From contig ML679941.1 of the NCBI GenBank assembly GCA_007922225.1, positions 55,143,849-55,207,848 of the forward strand: a stretch of 64,000 nt of DNA, read 5' to 3'. The number at the start of each line of letters is the position of its first letter. Position 1 is the first letter of the stretch. The position numbers and the translations under genes are program-made. Below the pieces are notes generated by a model that was not told where the DNA came from, searched no databases, and saw only the letters and a list, made by a program, of their open reading frames with translations. Below are positions 43,349-54,470 of this stretch, piece by piece. The stretch is from Emydura subglobosa. Lineage: Eukaryota > Chordata > Testudines > Chelidae.

Positions 43349-45830
43349 CTAATAATTTTTGTTGCCCTTCTCTGTACCTTTTCCAATTCTAATTTTTTTG
43401 ATGGGTGGTAAACAGAACTGCATGTCATATTCAAGGGGTGGGTGTACCATGGGTTTATGTAGTGGCATTATGCTATTTTCCGTCGTCTTATCTCTCCTTT
43501 TCCTGCTGGTTTCTAACATTCTGTTAGCTTTTTTGGCTGCCGCTGAACACTGACTGGATGTTTTCAGAGAACTATCCACGATGACTCCAAGATCTCTTTC
43601 TTGAGTGGTAACAGCTAATTTAGATCCCATCATTTTATACGTATAGTTGCGAATATGTTTTCCAACGTACATTACTTTGCATTTATCAACATTGAATTTC
43701 ATCTGCCATTTTGTTACACAGTCACCCAGTTTTGTAAGATTCCTTTGTAACTCTTTGCAGTCTGCTTTGGACTTAACTATCTTGAGTAGTTTTGTATCAT
43801 CTGCATATTTTGCCACCTCACTGTTTACCTTTTTTTCCAGATATCCAGATTCATCATTTATAAATATGTTAAACAGTACTGGTCCCAGTACATACCTCTG
43901 GGGGACACCACTATTTACCTCCCTCCATTCTGAAAACTGACCATTTATTCCTACCCTGTGTTTCCTATCTTTTAATCAGTTACTGATCTAGGAGAAGACC
44001 TTCCCTGTTATCCCATAACAGCTTACTTTGCTTAAAAGCCTTTAGTGAGGAACTTTGTCAAAGGATTTCTGAAAATCTAATTACACTATTTCCACTGGTT
44101 CACTTTCAATCACATGCTTGTTGATCCCATCAAAGAATTTTAGTAGATTGGTGAGGCATGATTTCCCGTTACAAAAACCAGGAAGACTCTTCCCCAGCAA
44201 ATCGTATTCCTCTATGTGTCTGATAATTCTGTTCTTTACTATAGTTTCAACCAATTTGCCTGGTACTGAAGTTAGGCTTACCAGCCTGTAATTGCTGGGA
44301 TCGCCTCTGGAGCTTTTTTAAAAATTGGCATCACACTAGCTATACTCCAGTCCATGGGTGCCAGGGTTGTATAATTTTTGGTGGTGCCCTGGCCAGGGTG
44401 CTGAGCCAACATCATGTGGGAGAGGGGCAAGGGACAGGGTGGGGATGGGAGGAGGGAGTGGCCGCTGTGCTGTGTGGTGGTGCTTGGGGCCAAGAGCAGC
44501 TCCAGCAGGGCGCTGGGCCCATGTGGGAAAGAGGCTGGGGAAGGGGCAGGGTTGGAAGAGGGAAGCAGCCACATGTGTATCTTGGGGCTGGGGCTCGGAC
44601 CAGGGCTGGGGACTGGGTCCAGTGTGGCTCCTGACCAGCCACTGAGTGTGTTGGGCCCAGGAGGAAGGAGGCAGAATGGCCGTATCGCCCTGGGTGCTGG
44701 GGGCTGCTGCGCTTTTAACCTCCATGGCCATCCCCCCAACACCACAGAAATATTGGTGGAGCCAGGCCCACCATCCTCAGTGTTGGTGGAACCTGGACAC
44801 CACAGCCCATGTAACTCACCACCTATGCTCCAGTCATCTGGTATAGAAGCTGATTTAAATGACAGGCTACATACCACAGTTAGTAGTTCTGCAATTTCAC
44901 ATTTGAGTTCCTTCAGAACACTTGGGTGAATACCATCTGGTCCTGGTGACTTATTACTGTTTAAGTTATCAGTTCGTTTAAAAACTTCCTCTAATGACAC
45001 CTCAATCTGGGACTGTTCCTCAGATTTCTCACTTAAAAAGAATGGCTCTGTTTTGAGAATCTCCCTCACATCCTCAGCCATGAAGACTGATGCAAAAATT
45101 AATTTAGTTTCTCCACAATAGCCTTATCTTTCTTGAGTGCTCCTTTAGCATCTCAATCGTCTGTTAGCCCCACTGGTGGTTTAGCAGGCTTCCTGCTTCT
45201 GATGTATGTAAGTTTTTTGATGTTACTTTTTAAGTCTTTGGCTAGCTATTCTTCAAATTCTTTTTGTGCCTTCCTAATTATATTTTATACTTCACTTGCC
45301 AGAGTTTATGTTCCTTTCTATTTTCCTCAATAGGATTTAACTTCCACTTCTTAGAGGATGCCTTTTTGCCTCTAACTGCTCTTTTTACTTTGTTGTTTAG
45401 CCATGGTGGCACTTTCTTGGTCCTCTTACTATATCTTTTAATTTGGGATGTACATTTAAATTGAGTCTCTATTATGATGTCTTTAAAAAGTTTCCATGCA
45501 GCTTGCCAGGGATTTCACTTTTGGCACTCAACCTTTTAATTTCTGTTTAACTATCTTCTTCATTTTTGTGTAGTTCCTCTTTCTGAAATTAAATACTACC
45601 ATGGTGGGCTGCTTTGGCATTGTCACTCCCTCCCTCCCGCCACAGGGATGTTTTATTATATTATGGTCACTATTACCAAGCGATTCAGCTATATTCACCT
45701 CTTGGACCAGATCCTGTGCTCCACTTAGGACTAACTCAAGAATTGCCTCTCCTCTGGTGGGTTCCAGGACTAGCTGCTCCAAGAAGCAGTTATTTAAGAT
45801 GTCAAGAAACTTTATCTCTGCATCCCATCC
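43349..45830 (-). pseudogene. CR1 ORF2 remnant (endonuclease C-terminus plus reverse transcriptase)
   Basis: ORF2 proteins nick target DNA and reverse-transcribe the element RNA. Seen here on the minus strand: EPTRGEAILELVLSGAQ and the AP-endonuclease SDHN motif (45660-45671); NKSPGPDGIHP of the polymerase start (about 44940); SIPDDW, where the hAT insertion cuts in; PIFKK (about 44310); catalytic YADD at 43796-43807; and the thumb region with DLGVIVDSSL, ending near 43349. Frames are broken in several places and the insertion alone would abolish function. No host gene is involved. Confidence 0.85.
44353..44827. mobile_element. hAT-like non-autonomous element inside CR1 copy 1
   Basis: CTCCAGTC is duplicated exactly at 44345-44352 and 44828-44835, and CR1 coding sequence resumes directly after it. 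The ends CATGGGTGCCAGG and CACCACCTATG are weakly inverted. The interior is GC-rich (CATGTGGGAGAGGGG, GGGCTGGGG). The several ORFs called here, such as 44414-44929 and 44278-45081, owe their length to this GC-rich insert. Confidence 0.8.
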
Positions 45831-46014
45831 TGAGGTGACACATACCCAGTCAATATGGGGTTAGTTGAAATCCCCCATTAATGGCCTTATCCTCCATGAA
45901 TTTATCAATTCTTTTTTTAACCCAATTATACTTTTGGCCTTCACAACATCCCTGGCAACAAGTTCCACTATGCGTTGTATAAAGTAGTATTTCTTTTTGT
46001 TTAGTTTGAATTAG

Positions 46015-46531
46015 CTACCTATTAATTTTGTTGGGTGACTTCTGGTTCTTGAGTGGTGAAGGGCTAAAGGACACTTCCATTTTCACTTTCCCCACACCAT
46101 TGATGATTTTATAATCCTGTTTAATATTTCCCTCCCAATCTCTTTTCCAAGATGAACAGTTAATCTTTTTAATCTTTCCACATATGAAATCTGTTCCATA
46201 ACCCCTAATCATTTTTATTGCCCTTCTCTGCATTTTTTTCAATTCTAATGTATCTTTTGAGTTAGGGCAACTAGAACTGTATGCAGTATTCAAGGTGTGG
46301 ATATACCATGGATGTATATGGAGGATTTATATGGAGGGTTTCTTTGGTATCCCCCACCCCTTCAAGTATGTCAAATTTCATTATATTATGGTTGCTATTT
46401 CCAAGTGGTTCAGCTATATTCACCTCTTGTACTGTTCCCTGTGCCCCACTAAGGACTAAATCAAGAACTGCCTCTCCCCTTGTGGGTTTCAGGACTAGCT
46501 GCTCCAAGAAGCAGTCACGGTGTCTAGACAT
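46015..46531 (-). pseudogene. CR1 ORF2 remnant joining endonuclease end to polymerase thumb
   Basis: The upstream piece (46271-46531) reads LEQLVLKPTRGEAVLDLVLS and carries SNHN at 46385-46396, where copy 1 has SDHN, so a conserved catalytic Asp is replaced. The downstream piece (46015-46293) contains LKKMQRRAIKMIRG and IKQDYKIINGVGK, typical of the CR1 C-terminus. The polymerase between them, including YADD, is deleted. Confidence 0.75.
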
Positions 46532-46734
46532 TTTATCTCTGCATCCTGTCCTGAGGTGACATGTTTCCAGTCAATATAGGGATAGTTTAATTTCCCCATT
46601 ATTATGGGGTTTTCTGTTTTTCTATGCTCTCTAATCTCCCTGAGCATTTCACAATCACCATCTTGGTCAGGTGGTTCCTTCTGCCATACTCTTATTAATC
46701 AAGCATGGAATTTCCATCCATAGAGATTCCAGGG

Positions 46735-47392
46735 CAGCGATTCTCAAACTGGGGAGCGTGAGGTGGATTGTGGGGGTGCCATGGCAATGCCCCCCGAAAC
46801 TTATGATGATGGAGCCATCTCCCCCAGCTGGGTGAGGGGGCGTTGGGCTGAGAGCGGGGCTGGGCAGCAGTGGAGACCCTGGCACCTCAGACGGGGATCC
46901 CTGGGCAGGTGTTCGGGGTGGGGCGACCCTTAGGAGGGGAGCAGAGACAGGGGGAGGCTGCTGCAAGTGGTGGGCCTAGCACTGCTGGTGGAGCGGGAAC
47001 AAAGCCAGTCTAGGTCCATGCTCTGCACTTTGTGCAGCTGCTTCTGTCTCCAGTCAGAGCGCTGCTCCTGGCAGCCGCCACCCACCTCCCACAGCAGCAG
47101 CAGCCCTCTGCCGCTGCCGGGCACACTCTCCTCTCTCTTTGCCGCTGCTGCTCCTCCTCGCTCCCTGCGCTGCTTCCTGCTGCCGCTCTGCAGGCTCCCA
47201 GACATAGTTTCTTATTTTGTTGTTATTCTTATTGCTTATTGTTTTCAGTTTTGTGTGAGATGTCAGCTGTTGATATATACATAGGCCCTGTTTTTCTTTC
47301 TGAAAGTGGGACGGTTCAGGAGAAGCGGGGAGGTGCAATTATTACACAAAAGTCCACAGGGGGGCTTCATTTAAAAAGTTTGAGAACTGCTG
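46735..47392. mobile_element. hAT-like element (658 bp) inside CR1 copy 2
   Basis: The left end CAGCGATTCTCAAAC and right end GTTTGAGAACTGCTG are terminal inverted repeats (13 of 15). TTCCAGGG (46727-46734) and TTCTAGGG (47393-47400) are an 8-bp target duplication with one change. The interior has a GC-rich centre with repeated CAGCAG and GCCGCTGC words, and no transposase. ORFs across 46667-47535 are composition artefacts. Confidence 0.88.
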
Positions 47393-48020
47393 TTCTAGGG
47401 TATTTTTGGACTCATTTAAGATTTTCCCTATGCTTGACTCTATGCTTTCTTTCACATATAAAACCACTCCCCCACCAGCGCCACCTACTGTCATTCCTAT
47501 ATATTTTGTATCCTGGTATTATCATATCTCATTGATGATCATCATTCCACCGAGATTCCGTGAAGCCTATTATATCAACATCCTCATTTAATACCATTTA
47601 ATATTCAAGTTCACTCCTCTTAGTATTTAGACTTCTTGCATTTAAATACGAGCACTTGTAAAATTTGTCAATATTTAGTTGTTTGCCTTCATGTGATTGA
47701 ATGAGATTCTTTATCATTTGATTGTTTTTCTTCAGTTCATGCCTGTACTTCTATCCTTTCCTTTTTGCTAGGACATAGAGTATCCCCTTTCATAAATATT
47801 CCCTTTAGGGATGTGTCTGTCCGAACCATGTGCTCCTCTGCACCTGGCAGCGTTCTCCCAACTCTTAGTTTTAAAACTCCTTTATGACCTTTTTAATTTT
47901 CCATGCCAATAGTCTGGTTCCATTTCGGTTTATGAGGAGCCCATCCTTCCTGTATAGGCTCTTCCTTTCCCGAGAGGTTCCCCAGTTCCTAAAAAATTTA
48001 AATTCCTCCTCTGAACACCA

Positions 48021-48430
48021 TCTCAATCTGTTAGGATCCCAACAAAGGCAGTTGGGACCAAAGGTCAGAGAAGAGGCAAACCTGAGGTGGGAAGTAGCAG
48101 AGGAGTGTGGAGTCAGTTTCCAGGCCAGGGCCAACACAAAGAGTCAGAGTCTGTGTCAAGTTTCAGGGTTCAAGTCAGGAGGCAAAGTCCAAATCAAGCC
48201 GAGTTTGAAGAAAGGAGTTCAGGAGCAAGGAGCAGGAATGGTCATGGCCATGGCAGCTACAGCAGATCCAAAGTGGTTACAGCTGCTGCTTGGAGGCAGA
48301 AGAGAGAGATAAGCTGCCTGGCAGCTCTACAGGTCTGGGCTCTAGACCTGTGGGTCCTTACATGCCCCTGCATTGCGGCTCTGCAGTTCTGCCTGTCCAG
48401 CTGACCCTGAATATGGAAGTGGAAGCTTGC
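48021..48430. repeat. Unclassified GC-enriched block
   Basis: AAGGTCAGAGAAGAGGC, GGTTCAAGTCAGGAGGC and GAGCAAGGAGCAGGAATGG recall an interspersed GTCAG-rich reptile repeat or LTR, but I cannot name it. The ORFs at 47884-48404 cross it without domains. Confidence 0.3.
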
Positions 48431-49135
48431 CCCAAATGCACACACATGCCACAAATCATGTAACCATACATGTTGTATTCATTGCAATCAAGTGGATACT
48501 GCTACTGGGCTTCTGCCTTCATTATTTTTACTCTTTCAGGGTTTTGTTTGTTTGTTCTTTGTGTGGTTTTACTGGGAAAGCTATTAAATTAAATTCTGAG
48601 AGGAGAATGATGCTCAAACCTTTCTACTAATACTTTCTGTTTTCTGATCGATGGAACAGCAGAGGTATCCAAGTTTAAAAATATAAATGCATTTTTGAGT
48701 GGAGGATAGAAGTGGAAAGCCGAGGATTTAACCCTTTAATTTCTCATGTTGGTGAGCCCTCCAGACCTAACTGGTTTACTGAAACACTGAAACTTCAGGG
48801 GTACATGTGCATATTCTGCATGGTGCATTAGGCCATAAAGGGGCCACTCATTTGGTGATGTATTGAATGTTTTCAGGATACCATATTAGTAAACCTAAAA
48901 GTAGTCATTGGTTTCCATTGTACCAGTGGTGCAACATTCATCCCTAGTGGATATATAATGCTGTGTGTCAACAAGCGCTAACAGTCGCTATCCATCTAAT
49001 ACTGTGCTGCACAGTCAGGATTGCTTGTCAGCTCAAGTTCTGATGTGAGATTGTCCTAAGAGAATGAATATAAATATGGATACCAAAGAAAACTCTTGGT
49101 CTCTGGACTGTTTAGATTCTAACAGGGCAGAGTAA
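48431..49135. other. Unassigned host DNA
   Basis: Nothing recognised. Confidence 0.3.
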
Positions 49136-49139
49136 CTGC

Positions 49140-49810
49140 ACAAGAAGATGGTGTAGGCCCCCTGTACTTCAGGGGCCTTGGAACTTGATTGGGAGTTTAC
49201 AGTTGGGAAGATCCTGGGAGACTACAACTCCCATGATGCCTTGGGGAAAAGGAGAGAGACTCTTCCCCTTCCAGAGAGACAAAGACTAGCATGTGGGGGA
49301 CTCCATTTTGGTGCTAGGGTGGAGTGCAGCCCAGGCTGGAAGCTGCTGGCTGTCTGCTGCTGGGGTCCCAAAGCTGCTGCTCAGAGCCTGCTGGAGCCTG
49401 ATTGAGCAGGGAGCTTTGGGGGTTGGTGGCATTGCCCAAGCCAGGGCAGGGACTGAGCCTGGAGCTGCCTGAGGTGGGCCTGCAGTGAAGGTAGTGTGAG
49501 TGCCCCCCTCTCTTCCCTCCCCTGTTGTTTGGGGTAGGGCGTGTAAAGGAAGGGGCACTGCGGAGAGACTTTGACTGGGCCTGAGAAGAGGCAGAGAGAG
49601 AGTCCCTTCATGCAGGGCCAGGGCTGCAGACATTTGGTTGGGCCAGCTCCGAATCTCCAGCGTGACAACTGGGCTGAACTGGTGCACTGAACCAACAAAG
49701 TGCTGTCTCCTTCTTCAGATCTTCAAGCGCGCCCACGTGAGCAAGGGGTTAGGGCGCTGAACCCTGGGGGAGTGTACACTCTGCAGGTGGGGTACACAGT
49801 GGCAGTGTAA
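49140..49810 (+). other. GC-rich LTR- or promoter-like block
   Basis: It is GC-rich against an AT-rich background and contains an ACTACAACTCCCATGATGCC element (49222-49241). It has no TATA box, no clear termini and no coding potential I trust. An LTR of an endogenous retrovirus is my preferred reading, from the sequence style (GGGGACTCCATTTTGGTGC, GGGTACACAGTGGCAGTG). Confidence 0.35.
49222..49241 (+). promoter_or_regulatory. ZNF143-like motif
   Basis: ACTACAACTCCCATGATGCC fits the promoter motif ACTAYRNNNCCCR and its extended ZNF143 form (ACTACAANTCCCAGCATGC-like). It is a single occurrence within the GC-rich block. Confidence 0.5.
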
Positions 49811-50023
49811 ATGCAAGTTTAGACAAGTTTCATTTGTTTTTATACTATTTTTATTAATTGATTTATTCAACTTCCCTGTGGATTTAACATAATAGTGATG
49901 TTTAATTTCAGTCTGTTATGCCATATTTCTTTAATTTGTTAAGTAAAGTTGTGTTAACTCTAATTTAAGTATATTGGATGTTTAGTTTGCATTAGTGCAA
50001 TTGTTAAGTTAGACCTATCTCAG

Positions 50024-50043
50024 ATTATTATTATTATTATTAT
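50024..50043. repeat. (TTA)n microsatellite
   Basis: About six to seven ATT/TTA units. Confidence 0.85.
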
Positions 50044-50044
50044 C

Positions 50045-50860
50045 AGACTAGGTTTAGTCCTGGAAGCTCCCAAGGCCCGCTATTAAGCATGTGCAGGGGC
50101 CAGCCAAGTGGAGGCACCGCCAAGTTTAAATTCCTTTAAAAGTAAAGGGACTGCAGCAGGGGGGTGGATAGAGGATTCCCACCTATTCTACATCACCGCT
50201 GGGATACTCAGGATCTCCTTTGTTGTTAACAACCTTAGGTGCCCTTGCACACAGGTGAGTGTTGCCTGCTCCCAAGTAACCCAGAAATAGAAGGGGGTTA
50301 CAATGGAGATCCCCAGAGTTATTCTGGATAGCCCTGAAAGACTTTTGGGAAATTGGCAGATTACTATCCCTCTGCTACCATTTGAAACTATCCACTGTGA
50401 CTCACCTGTACATATGTTTTGCCTGCTTTAACCTCTCAATAACTTTCATTTCTTTTTCTTAGCTATTAAACCATTATTGAGCTTACTATTGGTTACCTGC
50501 ATTATCTTCGGTGGGAGATCTAGGATGCAACTCAACATGGGTGAGTGACTGGTCTCTTGGGACTGAGAGTAACCTGGAATATTTGTGATTTTTGGTGTAA
50601 CTGATCATATATTACATAGTCCAGCCTGCCTGGGTGGCAAAATACACTGGCATGTCTAAGGGGACTGTCTCTGAGTCCATTATAAAACTATTGCAGTACT
50701 TTGGATGTTCACATTTGGTACTGGATTGGTGAAATCTAATTATAGGACATATCACCATTTTGGGATGTCTGCCCTGCTTCTGACAGTCTGCTCTGAGAGA
50801 GGTACTCATGGTCATGAGCCACTCCAGACAGCATGATTGGGACATTAATAAAGAACCACC
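50045..50860 (+). mobile_element. Possible ERV LTR-like block
   Basis: GACTAGGTTTAGTCCTGG, GCAAGTTTAAATTCC-like sequence and CTATTAAACCATTATTGAGC (50461-50480), followed by GGTGAGTGACTGG, resemble an ERVL-type LTR in style. No termini or target duplications were defined. Confidence 0.28.
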
Positions 50861-50947
50861 ACTATATAATCTGCTTCTTTCTCTCACTATGAATGTGCAG
50901 GTCCTTTCAGCTACAGATGCATGAACCTTTGTGCAGTAACCACGGCT

Positions 50948-51016
50948 TAGATTCTCAAAGGTAGGTGCCTAATCCTTGGGAGAGAGGCACCTTGATACCT
51001 TTGAGTATCTGGACCC
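50948..51016. repeat. Short palindromic interspersed repeat
   Basis: TAGATTCTCAAAGGTAGGTG and TACCTTTGAGTATCTGGACC are inverted, with GTGCCTAAT / AGGCACC inside. This belongs to a widespread sauropsid type. Confidence 0.6.
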
Positions 51017-53141
51017 AAAAACATACAATTACATGCACATTTATCAGTTTTGTTGGATGATATCTGATTCCCATTAGTCAGTAGCTGAAAGTTTACATCC
51101 ATTTTACAGAAACCCACTAAGCATGATATTGGGGTCCAGAAATATAATCTGCTAAAGAACATCCAAATTCTTTACAAGTAAATTGGAGTTTCTTTTGTGT
51201 TTGATTTTTATCCAGCTGCAGCCTGTAAGAAAAAACATCACAGATCCTTTACTAGTTTGCTGTTACATTCAGAATAATTCCCAGAACTCTGAGTGATATT
51301 TTTTTGTATCTGCATCCAAACCCCTTTGAATTATTCACAGGAGATATTGCTTTAAACTGGCTCATCACTGATCTTGATTCCAACTGCTATTTAATTCCTA
51401 TTAATGATAACAGATGATCTATCTGTGATTATACATACGCTACAGCATATCCATCCACATTTACATGGGAGTAGTTCTCACTGGGATCTAAAGGAGTTAC
51501 ACACATGTATCTGAGGGCAGAATCGGGGCCTCTAGATACATGAAGGTGGTTCAATGGCACTAAATGAACCCTTGACTTCCAATGTATATACAAATTAAAG
51601 TTCTGAGGTGCAATCCTGGCTCTATTGAATTCAAAGGCAAAACTCTCACTGATTTCAGTAGGACCAAGATTTCACCTTTAATTGGTTCATGTAGAAGCAA
51701 AATACTGTTGCTGAAAAAATCTCTTTAGGTTTGTTTACATCGACAGTCATTTGTCTAAGGATTCTTTCATTAACACTTGTTCATTCTTTCTAGTGTTGGC
51801 ATTGTTTCGTACACACATACTGTATCCATACCACCAATAGCAGTTTATATGTGGTTTTCTAAGCCAACCCAATAGACAATGCTAATATTAAATATAAAAC
51901 AATTCTTAATTCTGGAACTACTTTAGGTAAACTATGTACTGTATTGATAAAACCACCTAGATTCCATTATTAGTCTTTAATTTGTCTGGATGGGTTGAAA
52001 GATCCAAGAGGTATCAAAATTCAGACTATAGATACAGATACTTTGGATGACATGCTAGCAGAGTTAGCCATCTGATTTCACAATTCCTCAGTGTTTTTTC
52101 CTCTTGTCATTGTACTGATCTAACTTTCTCAACAGAAACTTTCTCCCAAATGAATCCCAGACATGACACATCTGGTGTGAGTCATATACTCATTTAAAAG
52201 TGACAATCGCAGAAAGACGCTACGGAAATGAAAAGAAGCACTTCTGATCATATTTTTCTGAAAAGAACATGTCAAAATGCTGGACTGTAGCCATAATAAT
52301 CCAGCAGTGTAGTTCTTTGCAGTTTAGTAGTTAGTAATTCAGACTGAAAGAATTAAAAAAAAAAATCTCTTGGCAATCACAGATTTAAGATTTCAGCCTC
52401 AAGAAAACAATGTATTCAGTTAATTTATTCCAAGCTCTGGAATGGTCATGGAAAGCATTTCCAATGCAGTAGATCCCCAGAGTATACTTTGTAGACAAGA
52501 AACTACATCCATTCATTTACGGATCAGTTGAAGTTGCCCGTTTGCCAGACAATTATTTCAAACCCAGATTAAATAAAAGAAGCAGGAGCCAACATTTAGG
52601 CAGACATATTAACCATCATATGGATGATTAGCCCGGACAACTGGCATTAAGCCTCCCCTCTTCTGAGCTCTGGGAAATTGAAAATATTTATCACTTGTAT
52701 TATTTGTTCATATAATGAGATGTTCATTTTTTAGGGAAAACACAGTAGGTTTGAAATGTATTCCTAGATTATTAATAAGGGTAAATAAAGTGGAGTGTTC
52801 TGTATATAATTTATTATTATAGCTTTTATTGTCATGCCTACTTATAGGATGCTATACCAATAGTAGATAAGTTTTTGTTTGGGTGAGTGATCCTTATGTT
52901 AAACATCAGTGATTTTAACATTTTCCCTCTGTTCACTAGAGAATAAGGGGACTAAATGGGTGCTACCTTCATTCCAAGAGGTACTGAGGCATGGTGTGAA
53001 TATGCCCTACTATCTAAAGGGAATTTTCTTCTCGGGAATGTGCTCCATTTTTTGTACTGTTCTTGTGGAATTTTGGACAACGTGCTATTCTTAGCTAACT
53101 AAGTGGGAAAGAATCATGTCTCTGACAATAAATAAATAGAT
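51017..53141. other. Unassigned AT-rich host DNA with two short palindromic repeats
   Basis: 51470-51530 (GGAGTTACACACATGTATCTG...AGAATCGGGGCC) and 51608-51675 (CAATCCTGGCTCTATTGAAT...ACTCTCACTGATTTCAGTAG) look like members of the palindromic families seen elsewhere. Nothing else is recognised. Confidence 0.35.
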
Positions 53142-53402
53142 TAATAGATTCCAAGGCCAGAAGGGACCATTGTGATCATCTACTTTATCCTGTGTAACAC
53201 TGGCCATAGACCTTCCCCAAAATCATTTCTAGAGCATATATTTTAGAAAAAACATCCATTGTTGATTTTAAAATTGTCAGTGATGAAAAATCCACTGCAA
53301 CCCTTGGTTAATTGTCCCAATGGTTAATTACCCTTCCTGTTCAAAATGTATATCTTGTATCCAGTCTGAATCGGCTTAGCTTCAAGTTCCAGCCATAAGA
53401 CT
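53142..53402 (-). mobile_element. CR1-type LINE 3' end
   Basis: TAGATTCCAAGGCCAGAAGG, ACCATTGTGATCATCTAC, CACTGGCCATAGACCTTCCC, AAATTGTCAGTGATG and GTTCCAGCCATAAG occur in the order I recognise for a CR1 3' region in reverse orientation. Confidence 0.65.
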
Positions 53403-54243
53403 GGTTTAGAAATCAGGAGTTTAAAAAAAAAAAAGTGGGGGGTTTCTTTGCAGTCTGGTTTTTGAGCCTCTAGAATAGAGTGATGTTTTCAAAATTTTCT
53501 CCACAACCAGGAGGACTAGAAACTTACTTAAGAAAGAAAGAAAAGAAACAAAGCTGAGATTCTCACATAATTGATTAACTCCTGGAACTGGAGCTATAAT
53601 AGCAAATGTCACAAGATTCACGGCAAGATCAAGAGAGCTGACAACACTATACGAGCAATGGGCAAGTTGTAACCTATGTATGTGAGGCATGTTGATCGGG
53701 ATGCTGATACTGATTATATTAAGCAGCTCCTACAGCAGTTCCTCAGTGACGTGGAAAGAGAAAAGCACCTGGGAACAGACAGTACAGAAGGCTGAGCTAG
53801 CTACCAAGATGCCCTCTTACTGTCTCCACCTCTTTTTCAGAGCAAAGTAAAGTGAGGGCTGTAAGTAGTCCTAAGGATTCTTTCCCACTTCAGCAAAGTA
53901 AACACAGCCAGGCTATAAACAAATGAAGTCTTGGAGTTCCTTTTTTTTCCCATAACAACCTAAGCACGGCTTGTGAGCAAGCTGCTAGCAAAGACTGTCT
54001 TTTTTCTCCTCCAAACAAGCAAGGCTTGGCTGCTTCAAAAACACTCTCTGGTGTTTTCTCTGCTCTTCAGATGAAAGCCTTTCCAGACAAGCTATAAATC
54101 AAGCATTATTACTTGTTATAGTTAGTAGAGTTTTCCCCTTAAGGAACACATTTTCTCCAGTCCAGCCACATAGGACTGCTTTCCTACTCCCAGCAGCCGC
54201 CAACAACTAGCTTTCCTTCTCACTCCAATGTTAACCCTTGTCT
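53403..54243. other. Unassigned host DNA
   Basis: The reverse-strand frame at 53421-53690 is Phe/Leu/Ser-rich with no domain. Nothing else is recognised. Confidence 0.3.
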
Positions 54244-54470
54244 TCCCAACTCAATGCATTGTACCACTGTAAACTATATCAGTATGAAACCAGTAAAGTT
54301 GGAAAACAACCCTTGTGTGGATGCAGTTATATCAGGATAAGAAATTCCTGTACCGATTTAACTTATTCCCCTAAATTTAGAGGAGACAAACTGCTATTGC
54401 TCCAATTTAACTATAACTGTTTCAAACTGATATAGTTAAAGTGGGACAAAAACTGCATCACAAAAACTGT
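54244..54470. repeat. Possible degraded MITE
   Basis: AACCCTTGTGTGGATGCAGT, TTATATCAGGATAAG and ACTGATATAGTTAAAGTGG, with GTAAACTATATCAGTATG near the left end, are weakly inverted. Confidence 0.35.

Larger units (their letters stand above)
42841..45880 (-). mobile_element. CR1 LINE copy 1, 5'-truncated, 3' end intact
   Basis: Read on the minus strand, it runs from the endonuclease C-terminus (about 45780) through the reverse transcriptase to the 3' untranslated region and terminus (GGGCTAGATGGACCATTG-like, near 42870). It is interrupted by a hAT-like element at 44353-44827. 5' truncation is normal for LINE insertions. The right boundary joins directly to a second CR1 copy near 45880. Confidence 0.85.
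45881..48020 (-). mobile_element. CR1 LINE copy 2, internally deleted
   Basis: Minus-strand order: endonuclease region (about 48020 to 46340, interrupted by a hAT-like element at 46735-47392), then directly a reverse-transcriptase C-terminal segment and the start of the 3' UTR (46330-45881). Most of the polymerase is missing and the terminal part of the 3' UTR is absent. It abuts copy 1 at about 45875-45885, where CCCATTAATGG precedes CTTATCCTCCATG. Confidence 0.75.

Noticed and set aside
44278..45081. 267-codon reverse-strand ORF as a host gene
   Set aside because: Its N-terminal part is CR1 polymerase and the rest is a GC-rich hAT-like insert that happens to stay open.
46930..47535. Several ORFs of 90-167 codons
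   Set aside because: All lie in the GC-rich interior or edge of a hAT-like element with defined ends.
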